Shown in pieces: positions 1 through 6,476 of a stretch of DNA of 11,881 nt. The DNA comes from Pedosphaera sp. (GTDB taxonomy: Bacteria > Verrucomicrobiota > Verrucomicrobiia > Limisphaerales > SXTU01). The notes beneath the pieces were generated by a model that worked only from the letters and a program-made list of their open reading frames with translations, did no database searches and was not told the origin of the DNA. The stretch is taken from positions 1-11,881 of the forward strand of contig SIBB01000061.1 in the NCBI GenBank assembly GCA_009695395.1. Direction: 5' to 3'. Positions within the stretch are counted from its first letter, which is position 1, and each line of letters starts with the position of its first letter. The position numbers and the translations under genes are program-made.

Positions 1-12
1 AGGAATCGGGAA

Positions 13-168
13 GGGGGCATTCGCGCACTGCCCCGGAGCGCGGCGTTCACGCCGCAGAAGGCTCCGTGTGCCAACAGCGCGCCGGTAAATCCAAGCGGTT
101 TCTGCCCCCCCCCGTCCTGCTGCGGCGTGAACGCGCGCTCCTTCGGGGGCAGTGTCAAGATGCGCCCC
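13..168. repeat. Long imperfect inverted repeat (MITE-like or REP-like element)
   Basis: The left arm (13-57) and right arm (120-168) are imperfect reverse complements around a 62-base loop. The core of each arm, 35-57 and 120-141, pairs over 22 bases with a single-base indel. Pairing continues outward through CACTGCCCC (26-34), matched by GGGGCAGTG (146-154), and then GGGGCAT-type ends. The left arm core holds its own perfect palindrome at 40-55, GCGGCGT-TC-ACGCCGC. The loop carries a run of nine C at 105-113. There is no coding potential and no transposase. The arms begin with GGAGCGCG, also seen in the repeat at 6404-6475. It is probably a dispersed non-autonomous repeat, and it could also form a structured leader RNA for the cdaA operon. 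Confidence 0.75.
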
Positions 169-291
169 TCGGGAAGGGTCGGTAAGGTGGACGAGGCTTC
201 CGCCACTTCGCCGCCAGCCACGGAAAGTGGAGGGAAACCTGATTACTGCTTTGCTCCGCCGCGCGTTTGCGGCAAGTTGTCCGCCAACACA

Positions 292-1206
292 GTGGCACTC
301 GACTATTTCAGCTCCATCTGGCGGCCCGCGCTGGAGATTCTCATCCTTGCGGTGGGGATTTACCATGCCGCGAACTTCATCCGCGGCACGCGGGGCGCGC
401 CCGTCGTCACCGGGCTGGTGGTGCTGTTCATCGCGTTGAGCTTCCTCACCACGGTGCTGGAGTTGACAGTGCTGCGCTGGCTGTTGACGACGTTCTCCGC
501 GTTCAGCGCGGTGGCGGTGCTGGTCATCTTCCAGCCGGAGCTGCGCCGGCTGCTGGCCGAGTTGGGCAATCAATCCCTCCTCATGTCCGCCCGCGAGCAG
601 CGCGAGGATGTCGAGGTCATCATCGAGACCGTCGAGCGGCTCGCGGACGTGCGCATCGGCGCGCTGATGGCGATGGAGCAGAGCATCAATCTCACAGAAA
701 CCGTCGAGTCCGGCGTGGCGGTGGATTGCGAGGCGACCCCGGAAATGCTTGAGACAATTTTCTTTCCCAACAACGCGATCCACGACGGCGGCGTGCTGCT
801 GAAGAACGGGCGCATCCTCCGCGCCGCGTGCATCTTCCCGCTGACGCAGCGGCAGGACTTGCACAAGTCCCTCGGCACGCGCCATCGCGCGGCCATCGGC
901 ATGAGCGAGGAGACGGACGCGGTGGTGGTGGTCGTGTCGGAGGAGACGGGCGCGATCTCGTATGCATTTCGCGGCGAACTGAAGCGCGGCGTGACCGCCG
1001 AGGAGCTGCGCGCCTTCCTCACGGCCATCTTCGTGCAACGGGTGCGCACGCGCAACTGGGTGGACAATCTCCGCCTCTGGATGGCGCGTCATGTGAAGCT
1101 GACCGGCTCGCCGAAAGCTCCCGAGCCGCAACCAGCGCCGGCCAAGCCCGCCGAGCCACCTTCCCCCGCTCCCGGCGCGCTCCCGCAGAAAGCCGAGGCC
1201 AAGTAA
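292..1206 (+). CDS. cdaA: CdaA-type membrane diadenylate cyclase
   Basis: Makes the second messenger c-di-AMP from two ATP at the inner membrane. With the GTG start at 292 the protein has 304 residues, against about 270 for typical CdaA. Three membrane helices lie at about 13-30, 38-57 and 63-80, followed by the family phrase FQPELRR. The DAC domain spans about 100-245 and contains IFFPN, HDGG (D165-G166-G167), the GTRHRAAIG motif with R197-H198-R199, and VSEETG (216-220). Residues 272-304 form a Pro/Ala-rich tail. The reading frame stays open upstream to a GTG at 127, but that stretch lies in the inverted repeat and encodes no family sequence. TTG at 277 is an alternative start. No clear Shine-Dalgarno is visible. 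The usual DGA motif reads DGG here. It is first of a coupled set with cdaR and glmM. The family call is very secure, the exact start less so. Confidence 0.95.
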   Translation: MALDYFSSIWRPALEILILAVGIYHAANFIRGTRGAPVVTGLVVLFIALSFLTTVLELTVLRWLLTTFSAFSAVAVLVIFQPELRRLLAELGNQSLLMSAREQREDVEVIIETVERLADVRIGALMAMEQSINLTETVESGVAVDCEATPEMLETIFFPNNAIHDGGVLLKNGRILRAACIFPLTQRQDLHKSLGTRHRAAIGMSEETDAVVVVVSEETGAISYAFRGELKRGVTAEELRAFLTAIFVQRVRTRNWVDNLRLWMARHVKLTGSPKAPEPQPAPAKPAEPPSPAPGALPQKAEAK

Positions 1207-1640
1207 TGTCCGCCCGCGACGCCATCCTCCAGAATTTCTGGCTCAAGCTCTTCTCGCTCGTGCTGGCGACGATGATTTGGTTCGCCATCTTCGGCGCGCA
1301 AAACAACCTCCGCCCCGATCGCCCCGTGCTCGGCACGGTGACGCGCAAGTTCGAGCGCGTGCCCATCACCGTGATGAAGTCCGCCGCCGACCTGCGCGCC
1401 TTCCGCGTCGAGCCGGGCACGGTGGAAGTCACCGTGAGCGGCCCGCTCGCCAAGGTTCAAGCATTGACCCCGAGCCAGCTCGAAGTTTTCATCAGCCTCA
1501 CCGACGTGAACGACACCGTGGGCCTGACCAAGAAAATCCTCGTCCACGTTCCCCCGCACATCGCCCTCCTGAACGTCTCCCCCACCGAGGCGAGCATCAC
1601 GCCGGTGCCTCCGCTTTCAATCCCCCCCGCAAACCCCTGA
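1206..1640 (+). CDS. cdaR: YbbR-domain protein, CdaR-like regulator of CdaA
   Basis: Probable membrane-anchored regulator of the diadenylate cyclase, facing the periplasm. The ATG overlaps the cdaA stop by one base (TAATG), with a weak GAGG at 1195-1198, so translation is probably coupled. The 144-residue product has a short cytoplasmic N-terminus ending in FWLKL, one membrane helix at about 12-29, and a single YbbR-like domain at about 45-132 with the typical stretch VEPGTVEVTVSGP. It ends in a Pro-rich tail. Firmicute CdaR usually carries several YbbR repeats, so this is a minimal version. The N-terminal NFWLKLFSLVLA pattern and the position between cdaA and glmM make the assignment good. 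Its effect on CdaA activity, up or down, cannot be read from sequence. Confidence 0.85.
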   Translation: MSARDAILQNFWLKLFSLVLATMIWFAIFGAQNNLRPDRPVLGTVTRKFERVPITVMKSAADLRAFRVEPGTVEVTVSGPLAKVQALTPSQLEVFISLTDVNDTVGLTKKILVHVPPHIALLNVSPTEASITPVPPLSIPPANP

Positions 1641-1641
1641 T

Positions 1642-3027
1642 ATGAGCAACGCACCCAAGAAAATCTTCGGCACCGACGGCGTCCGTGGCACCGCGAACAT
1701 CGAGCCTGTCACCGCCGAGACCGCCCTGAAGCTCGGCCGCGCCGCCGCGCACGTCTTCAAGAACCTCGAGTCCCAGTCCCGCTCGCGCGGCAAGCACCGC
1801 ATCGTCATCGGCAAGGACACCCGCCTCTCCGGCTACATGCTCGAGAACGCCCTCAGCTCCGGCATCCTCAGCATGGGCGTGGACGTGCTCTTCATCGGCC
1901 CGCTGCCCACGCCGGGCGTCGCTTACGCCACGCGCTCGCTGCGCGCGGATGCCGGCATCGTCATCACCGCCTCGCACAATCCCTACGATGACAACGGCAT
2001 CAAGTTCTTCGGCGCGGACGGCTTCAAGCTGCCCGAACCCATCGAGGCGCGAATCGAAAGCCTCGTCTTCAGCGGCAACATCGAGAGCGTCCGCCCCTCC
2101 GCCACGGAGATCGGCAAAGCCGTCCGCATTGATGACGCGCTGGGCCGTTACATCGAGTTCGCAAAGGCTTCTTTCCCCAAGGGCCTGACCCTCGACGGCA
2201 TGCGCATCGTGGTGGACTGCGCCAACGGCGCCGCCTACAAGGCCACCCCCAGTGTCCTGCGCGAACTGGGCGCGGAAATCTTCGTCCTCGGCAACACCCC
2301 CGACGGCACCAACATCAATCGCGAGTGCGGCTCCATGCATCCGCAGAACCTCTGCGCCAAAGTTCGCGAATACCGCGCCAACCTCGGCATCGCCCACGAT
2401 GGCGATGCCGACCGCGTCATCCTCTGTGACGAGACCGGCAGCCTTCTCGACGGCGACGACATCATGGCCATCGCCGCGTTGGACATGATCGCGCAAGGCA
2501 CGCTCGCCGAGAAGACGCTCGTCGCCACCGTCATGAGCAACGCCGGCCTGGGCGCCGCCGTGCAGGCGGCGGGCGGCAAGACGATTTACACCGGCGTCGG
2601 CGACAAGAACGTCATCGATGAGATGCTCAAGTGCGGCTACAACCTCGGCGGCGAGGAGAGCGGCCACCTCATCTTCCGCGACTACTCCACCACGGGCGAC
2701 GGCCTCGTCGCCGCGCTCCAAGTCTTGCGCATCATGAAGGCGCGCGGCGAAACCCTTTCCAAGCTCAAGCGCTGCTGGACGCGCTTCCCCAAGCAAGTCT
2801 CCAACATCAAGGTCCGCGAGAAGAAACCCTTTGAGCAACTCGACGGCGTGCTTGACCTCGTGAAGCAGGCCGAGGCCGAGGTGCAGCCCAGCGGCGGCCG
2901 CGTCCTGCTGCGCTACTCCGGAACCGAGCCCAAGTGCCGCCTGCTCATCGAAGGTCAGGACATGGCCGTGCTGGAGAAGTGGTCCCGCAAAATCTCCGAC
3001 GCCATCAAGAAGCAGATTGGGGCGTAA
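1642..3027 (+). CDS. glmM: Phosphoglucosamine mutase
   Basis: Interconverts glucosamine-6-phosphate and glucosamine-1-phosphate on the cytoplasmic route to UDP-N-acetylglucosamine, for peptidoglycan and LPS. The 461 residues (usually about 445-450) show all four alpha-D-phosphohexomutase signatures: N-terminal IFGTDGVRG; the phosphoserine loop TASHNP with S111; the metal loop DGDADR at 253-258; the sugar-binding loop GGEESGH at 336-342; and the phosphate-binding loop RYSGTEPK at 424-431. The GTDGVRG start and GEESG loop favour GlmM over phosphomannomutase. The ATG lies one base after the cdaR stop with no visible Shine-Dalgarno, which suggests translational coupling. In Firmicutes GlmM binds CdaA and lowers its activity, and the conserved order here suggests the same partnership. 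Confidence 0.97.
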   Translation: MSNAPKKIFGTDGVRGTANIEPVTAETALKLGRAAAHVFKNLESQSRSRGKHRIVIGKDTRLSGYMLENALSSGILSMGVDVLFIGPLPTPGVAYATRSLRADAGIVITASHNPYDDNGIKFFGADGFKLPEPIEARIESLVFSGNIESVRPSATEIGKAVRIDDALGRYIEFAKASFPKGLTLDGMRIVVDCANGAAYKATPSVLRELGAEIFVLGNTPDGTNINRECGSMHPQNLCAKVREYRANLGIAHDGDADRVILCDETGSLLDGDDIMAIAALDMIAQGTLAEKTLVATVMSNAGLGAAVQAAGGKTIYTGVGDKNVIDEMLKCGYNLGGEESGHLIFRDYSTTGDGLVAALQVLRIMKARGETLSKLKRCWTRFPKQVSNIKVREKKPFEQLDGVLDLVKQAEAEVQPSGGRVLLRYSGTEPKCRLLIEGQDMAVLEKWSRKISDAIKKQIGA

Positions 3028-3090
3028 CGGAGCGGGATTTTTAGGCGCGAGGTGGCTAAACAGTTTTGAGGGGCCGCTGAATTTCCCCGG

Positions 3091-3119
3091 CTGACACCCG
3101 TCGGCTTCCCCACTACTTT
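3091..3119 (+). promoter_or_regulatory. Possible sigma70-type promoter before the DUF1501 gene
   Basis: CTGACA (3091-3096) and TACTTT (3114-3119) are separated by 17 bases. The -35 box matches TTGACA at 5 of 6 positions, but the -10 box matches TATAAT at only 3 of 6. The start codon at 3126 is 6 bases beyond the -10 box, so a transcript from here would be nearly leaderless. The 98-base gap after glmM shows no convincing terminator hairpin. Confidence 0.3.
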
Positions 3120-3125
3120 GCCACC

Positions 3126-4547
3126 ATGAGCACCGGAACTTCCACCTGTCGCGGCCCCGGCTCGCGCCGCAGCTTCCTCCAAGCGGGCGCGCTCGCCGCC
3201 ACCGGCCTGGGCCTCAGCGATCTGTTCCGCCTCGAAGCCGCCGCCAAGCAGTCGGGCAAGAACCTCCGCGACACCTCCGTCATCTTCGTCTGGCTCCCCG
3301 GCGGCCCGCCGCACATGGAGACCTACGACCTGAAGCCCAACGCCCCCTCCGACTACCGGGGCATCTTCCGGCCCATCAAGACCAACGTCCCGGGCATCGA
3401 GATCTCCGAGCTGTTCCCGCAGCAGGCGAAGATCGCGGACAAGTTCAACATCGTCCGCTCCTGCCACCACACCTTCGCGGACCACGGCGGCGGCCACAAA
3501 CGCTTCATGACCGGCCGCCTGCCCGCCGAGCCGACCGGCTTCGTGAACGACGCGCCAGCCGTGACTTCCTACGTCAGCAAGATTCTCAACGAGCGCCACA
3601 CCGGCCCCAAGGGCATGCCGCCCTGTGTGCTCGGCACGGACGGCGGGCGCGCGCAGATTGACACCTTCAGCCTCGGCTCCGCGTGGCTCGGCTCGGTGAA
3701 CACGCCCTTCGTCGTGGGCGGCGACCCCGCTTCGCCCAGCTTCAAGGTGCAAAACCTCGGCCTCACCCGCGACATGGAGAATCGGCTCGACGACCGGCTC
3801 TCGCTGCTCAAAGGCATGGACCGCCTCCGCCGCGACGCCGACCGCACCGGCCTCATGGACGCGATGGACCAATACAGCCAGCGAGCCTTCGACATGCTCA
3901 CCAGCGAGCCGGTGCGCGAGGCCTTCGATCTCTCGCGCGAGCCGCAGGCCATCCGCGAGCGCTACGGCATGAACGCTTACGGCCAGCGCGGCCTGATGGC
4001 GCGTCGCCTCGTCGAGGCCGGCTGCCGCTTCGTCACGATGGTCTGGGAACACCCCGGCACCACCGCCCCGAAATACGGCTCCTACAACTGGGATTCCCAC
4101 GCGGTGAACTGCCACATCTTTGACGACGCCCGCTGGCGCTTCCCGCCCTACGACCAGGCCGTCGCCGCGCTCATCGAAGACCTTTACGCGCGCGGCCTCG
4201 ACGAGAAGACGTTGCTCATTGTCACCGGGGAATTTGGCCGCACCCCGCGCGTCTCGAACTCCATCGGCACGCAGACCGGCGTGATGCAGCCGGGCCGCGA
4301 CCACTGGCCGCAGGCGATGTCCTTCATCGTCTCCGGCGCGAAGATGCGGACCGGCCAAGTCATCGGCGCGACGAACAGCCGCGGCGAGCACCCCATCGAG
4401 CGCCCGATGACCCCGAACGACCTCTGGGCCACGGTCTATCAGCACCTCGGCATTGATTGGGAGCAATCCTTCCCCGACCACACCGGCCGCCCGATGCCGA
4501 TCCTCCCCTTCGGCGAGCCAATCCCCGAACTGCTCCCGGTGGGGTGA
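3126..4547 (+). CDS. DUF1501 family exported protein (sulfatase-like fold)
   Basis: Member of the DUF1501 family, which has an alkaline-phosphatase/sulfatase-like fold and is abundant in Planctomycetota and Verrucomicrobiota; its biochemical role is unsettled. The 473-residue product starts with a twin-arginine signal, SRRSFLQ at 13-19, followed by a hydrophobic Ala/Gly-rich stretch at about 20-32, so export through the Tat pathway is likely. Family landmarks are VWLPGGPPHMETYD at 55-68, the SCHHTFADHGGGH region, VTGEFGRTP at about 366-374, GRDHWP, and C-terminal MTPNDLWATVYQHLGID. Such genes usually sit beside a DUF1549/DUF1553 cytochrome-type partner. None is present here: glmM lies upstream and a convergent dehydrogenase only four bases downstream. 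The family call is secure and the function unknown. Confidence 0.93.
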   Translation: MSTGTSTCRGPGSRRSFLQAGALAATGLGLSDLFRLEAAAKQSGKNLRDTSVIFVWLPGGPPHMETYDLKPNAPSDYRGIFRPIKTNVPGIEISELFPQQAKIADKFNIVRSCHHTFADHGGGHKRFMTGRLPAEPTGFVNDAPAVTSYVSKILNERHTGPKGMPPCVLGTDGGRAQIDTFSLGSAWLGSVNTPFVVGGDPASPSFKVQNLGLTRDMENRLDDRLSLLKGMDRLRRDADRTGLMDAMDQYSQRAFDMLTSEPVREAFDLSREPQAIRERYGMNAYGQRGLMARRLVEAGCRFVTMVWEHPGTTAPKYGSYNWDSHAVNCHIFDDARWRFPPYDQAVAALIEDLYARGLDEKTLLIVTGEFGRTPRVSNSIGTQTGVMQPGRDHWPQAMSFIVSGAKMRTGQVIGATNSRGEHPIERPMTPNDLWATVYQHLGIDWEQSFPDHTGRPMPILPFGEPIPELLPVG

Positions 4548-4551
4548 CACC

Positions 4552-5580
4552 CTACCGCGTCACGTCCACGAAGGTCTTCACCACGCGGTTGCCGGCGGTC
4601 ATGCGGGCGAAGAGCGCGGGCAGTTCGCTCAACGCACATTCTCCATCCACAAAGTCAGCCGCACGGATGACGCCGGACTCGATGAACTCCAGCGCGCGGC
4701 GGATCGTGCGCGGCGTGTGATGGAAGCTGGCCCGCAGCGTGAGGTTGGAATAGTGAATCAACCCCGTGTCCAGCGAGACACTCGTGCCCGCCGGACAGCC
4801 GCCGAAGAAGTTCACCGACCCGCCCTTGCGCACGAGCTTCACCGCCGCCTCCCACGCCTCTGGCTTGCCGACGGCCTCGATGACGGCGTCGAAGTTCGGC
4901 TTCGGCAGTCGCGCGGTGACGGCCTTCACGCTGTCACCGTCCGCGCCCACGTCGAAGACTTCGCTCGCGCCCAGCCGACGCGCCGCTGCCAGCCGTGCCT
5001 CCCCGCGCCCCGCCACCGCGACCTCGCAGCCGAGCTGCTTCGCCAACGCGACGAACATCAGCCCAATCGGCCCCGCGCCGATGATCAGCACACGCTGCCC
5101 GGCGGCGAGCTGCGACTCCTCAACGCCTTGCACGACGCACGCGAGCGGTTCGGTCAGCGCGGCGTCGCGGAAAGCGGTGCCGGGCTTGAGCCGCAAAAGG
5201 TTTTTCTCCACCAGCCGCGCGGGCACGACAATGGACTGGGCGTAAGCGCCGTTGAGGAAGAGCAGGTCATCGCAAAGGCTCTGCTGGCCGCGCTGGCACG
5301 AAGAACAGGCATCGCACGGCGCAGAGTTCGCCACCACGACGCGTTCGCCGACGCGCCAGCTTTCATTCCGCACTTCGCTGATTTCGCCCGCGATCTCGTG
5401 GCCGAAGACGGCCGGCGGGACGATCATCTTCGCGTGATAGCCGCGCTTGAAGACCTTCAGGTCCGTGCCGCACGTCAGCGCCGCGCCGATGCGGATGCGC
5501 ACCTCGCCCGGCGCGAGCGGGCGCTCGGCGACTTCTTCGAGGCGGACATCTTCTTTTCCGTAGAGGACTGCGGCTTTCAT
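4552..5580 (-). CDS. Zinc-dependent medium-chain alcohol/polyol dehydrogenase
   Basis: Cytoplasmic oxidoreductase of the medium-chain dehydrogenase superfamily, most like sorbitol or threonine dehydrogenase. In 342 residues it has the catalytic zinc ligands C37 (TCGTD), H61-E62 (GHEIAGE) and E144 (TEPLAC), and the structural zinc cysteines C89, C92, C95 and C103. The nucleotide-binding fold begins at about 163 with GAGPIG at 168-173. The end of the second strand reads AGRGEAR near 190-196, where NAD-specific members usually have an acidic residue, so NADP may be preferred; this is inference only. The stop codon faces the DUF1501 stop at a distance of four bases. The leader upstream of the start contains a degenerate 10-bp repeat. 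The substrate cannot be assigned from sequence. Confidence 0.93.
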   Translation of the reverse strand: MKAAVLYGKEDVRLEEVAERPLAPGEVRIRIGAALTCGTDLKVFKRGYHAKMIVPPAVFGHEIAGEISEVRNESWRVGERVVVANSAPCDACSSCQRGQQSLCDDLLFLNGAYAQSIVVPARLVEKNLLRLKPGTAFRDAALTEPLACVVQGVEESQLAAGQRVLIIGAGPIGLMFVALAKQLGCEVAVAGRGEARLAAARRLGASEVFDVGADGDSVKAVTARLPKPNFDAVIEAVGKPEAWEAAVKLVRKGGSVNFFGGCPAGTSVSLDTGLIHYSNLTLRASFHHTPRTIRRALEFIESGVIRAADFVDGECALSELPALFARMTAGNRVVKTFVDVTR

Positions 5581-5590
5581 GAAAAGTTAA

Positions 5591-5621
5591 GAACCACTCA
5601 CCGGCACTAACCTGCACTGAT
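5591..5621 (-). repeat. Degenerate 10-bp tandem repeat in the dehydrogenase leader
   Basis: Read on the minus strand, the leader holds three successive units containing AGTG at 10-base spacing (ATCAGTGCAG, GTTAGTGCCG, GTGAGTGGTT). The last unit ends about 10 bases before the ATG. A direct repeat TAAGAACC flanks the block on the plus strand. It could be a dispersed repeat or an operator with helical phasing; nothing decides between them. Confidence 0.45.
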
Positions 5622-5749
5622 AAGAACCCAAGACTCAGCCTTCGCACCGCTTCCCATGAGTGCCAGTCAGTAGTTCCAAGTCAGCCCCGCGAGTCTGCAA
5701 CAACGCGCTTGCCTCGCAACGCCAATTTCCCGCAGCGTCGCGCCCGCTC

Positions 5750-6394
5750 ATGGACACCGTTAAGCAGATTCTCGATCTCTTCCTGCACTTGCAGGACCAC
5801 CTGCACGCGCTCACCCGTGAGCACGGCGCGTGGGTCTATGGGATACTTTTCGCCATCATCTTCGCGGAGACAGGCTTGGTGGTGACGCCGTTTCTGCCGG
5901 GCGATTCGCTGCTGTTCGCCGTCGGCGCGATTGCGGCGAACGCGGACAGCGGCCTCAACGTCTTCGTCGCCAGCCTAGTCATCTTCGTCGCGGCGGTCAT
6001 CGGCGACACGGTGAATTACTCCATCGGCAAGTTCGCCGGCGCGGCGCTGTCGAAGCGCTATCCCAAGCTGATACGACCCGAGTATCTGGCGAAGACCCAC
6101 GAGTTCTTCGAGCGCTACGGCGGCAAGACCATCATCCTCGCGCGCTTCGTGCCCATCGTGCGGACCTTCGCACCGTTCGTGGCGGGCAGCGGCGCGATGG
6201 ACTATCGGCGCTTCATGGCGTTCAACGTCGCCGGCGCGGTCGCGTGGGTGGTGACCCTGGTGCCGTGCGGCTGGTTCTTTGGAAACCTGCCCTGGGTGAA
6301 GAAGAACTTCGAGTTGGTCGTGCTCGGCATCATCGTCGTGTCCGTGCTGCCGATGGTTTGGGAAATCTTCCGCGAGTGGCGGAAGCGGAAGTAG
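5750..6394 (+). CDS. DedA family membrane transporter
   Basis: Inner-membrane protein of the DedA/SNARE-associated (VTT domain) family. Members are implicated in flipping undecaprenyl phosphate or phospholipids and in proton-dependent membrane homeostasis. The ATG at 5750 gives 214 residues, the normal family length. An in-frame GTG at 5660 would add 30 polar residues not typical of the family. The N-terminus has the usual amphipathic helix, then IFAETGLVVTPFLPGDSLLF with acidic E40 and D52, and ARFVPIVRTFAPFVAG with R132 and R138. These match the spacing of the essential Glu/Asp and Arg pairs of E. coli YqjA. About five hydrophobic segments and a basic C-terminus (WRKRK) follow. It is divergent from the dehydrogenase and convergent with the sulfatase. 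The substrate is not predictable. Confidence 0.94.
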   Translation: MDTVKQILDLFLHLQDHLHALTREHGAWVYGILFAIIFAETGLVVTPFLPGDSLLFAVGAIAANADSGLNVFVASLVIFVAAVIGDTVNYSIGKFAGAALSKRYPKLIRPEYLAKTHEFFERYGGKTIILARFVPIVRTFAPFVAGSGAMDYRRFMAFNVAGAVAWVVTLVPCGWFFGNLPWVKKNFELVVLGIIVVSVLPMVWEIFREWRKRK

Positions 6395-6403
6395 CAATCT
6401 CAT

Positions 6404-6475
6404 GGAGCGCGAACGCCCACGTCGGCAGCGCGCCCGGTTGGAGAAGGTCTTGGGGGACGTGGGCGTCCGCGCTCC
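6404..6475. repeat. Inverted repeat between convergent genes, possible bidirectional terminator
   Basis: The 19-base arms at 6404-6422 and 6457-6475 are reverse complements with one mismatch, around a 34-base loop. The repeat nearly fills the 82-base gap between the DedA stop (6394) and the sulfatase stop (6477). A strong hairpin here could terminate transcription from both sides, but there is no T-run in either direction. The outer end GGAGCGCG is identical to the core-arm end of the inverted repeat at 13-168, which suggests one dispersed family. Confidence 0.7.
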
Positions 6476-6476
6476 G

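Noticed and set aside
127..291. Upstream extension of the cdaA frame to a GTG at 127
   Set aside because: It lies largely in the right arm of the inverted repeat, encodes polar sequence with no CdaA similarity, and the family sequence begins at about 292.
1597..2838. Long minus-strand open frame of 413 codons opposite glmM
   Set aside because: It is a shadow of high-GC third-position bias; its composition is low-complexity Ala/Asp/Glu/Val and the plus-strand frame has all GlmM signatures.
3028..3125. Terminator after glmM
   Set aside because: Only a four-base GGGG/CCCC pairing is visible, with no T-run; it is not strong enough to annotate.
2955..4550. Minus-strand open frame of 531 codons opposite the DUF1501 gene
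   Set aside because: It is antisense to a clear DUF1501 protein, has no recognisable domain, and overlaps the glmM end.
4453..5610. Plus-strand open frame of 385 codons opposite the dehydrogenase
   Set aside because: The minus-strand frame has complete zinc and nucleotide-binding motifs, and this one has none.
6404..6475. Insertion-sequence remnant
   Set aside because: There is no transposase fragment and the whole element is only 72 bases, so a palindromic repeat is the simpler call.
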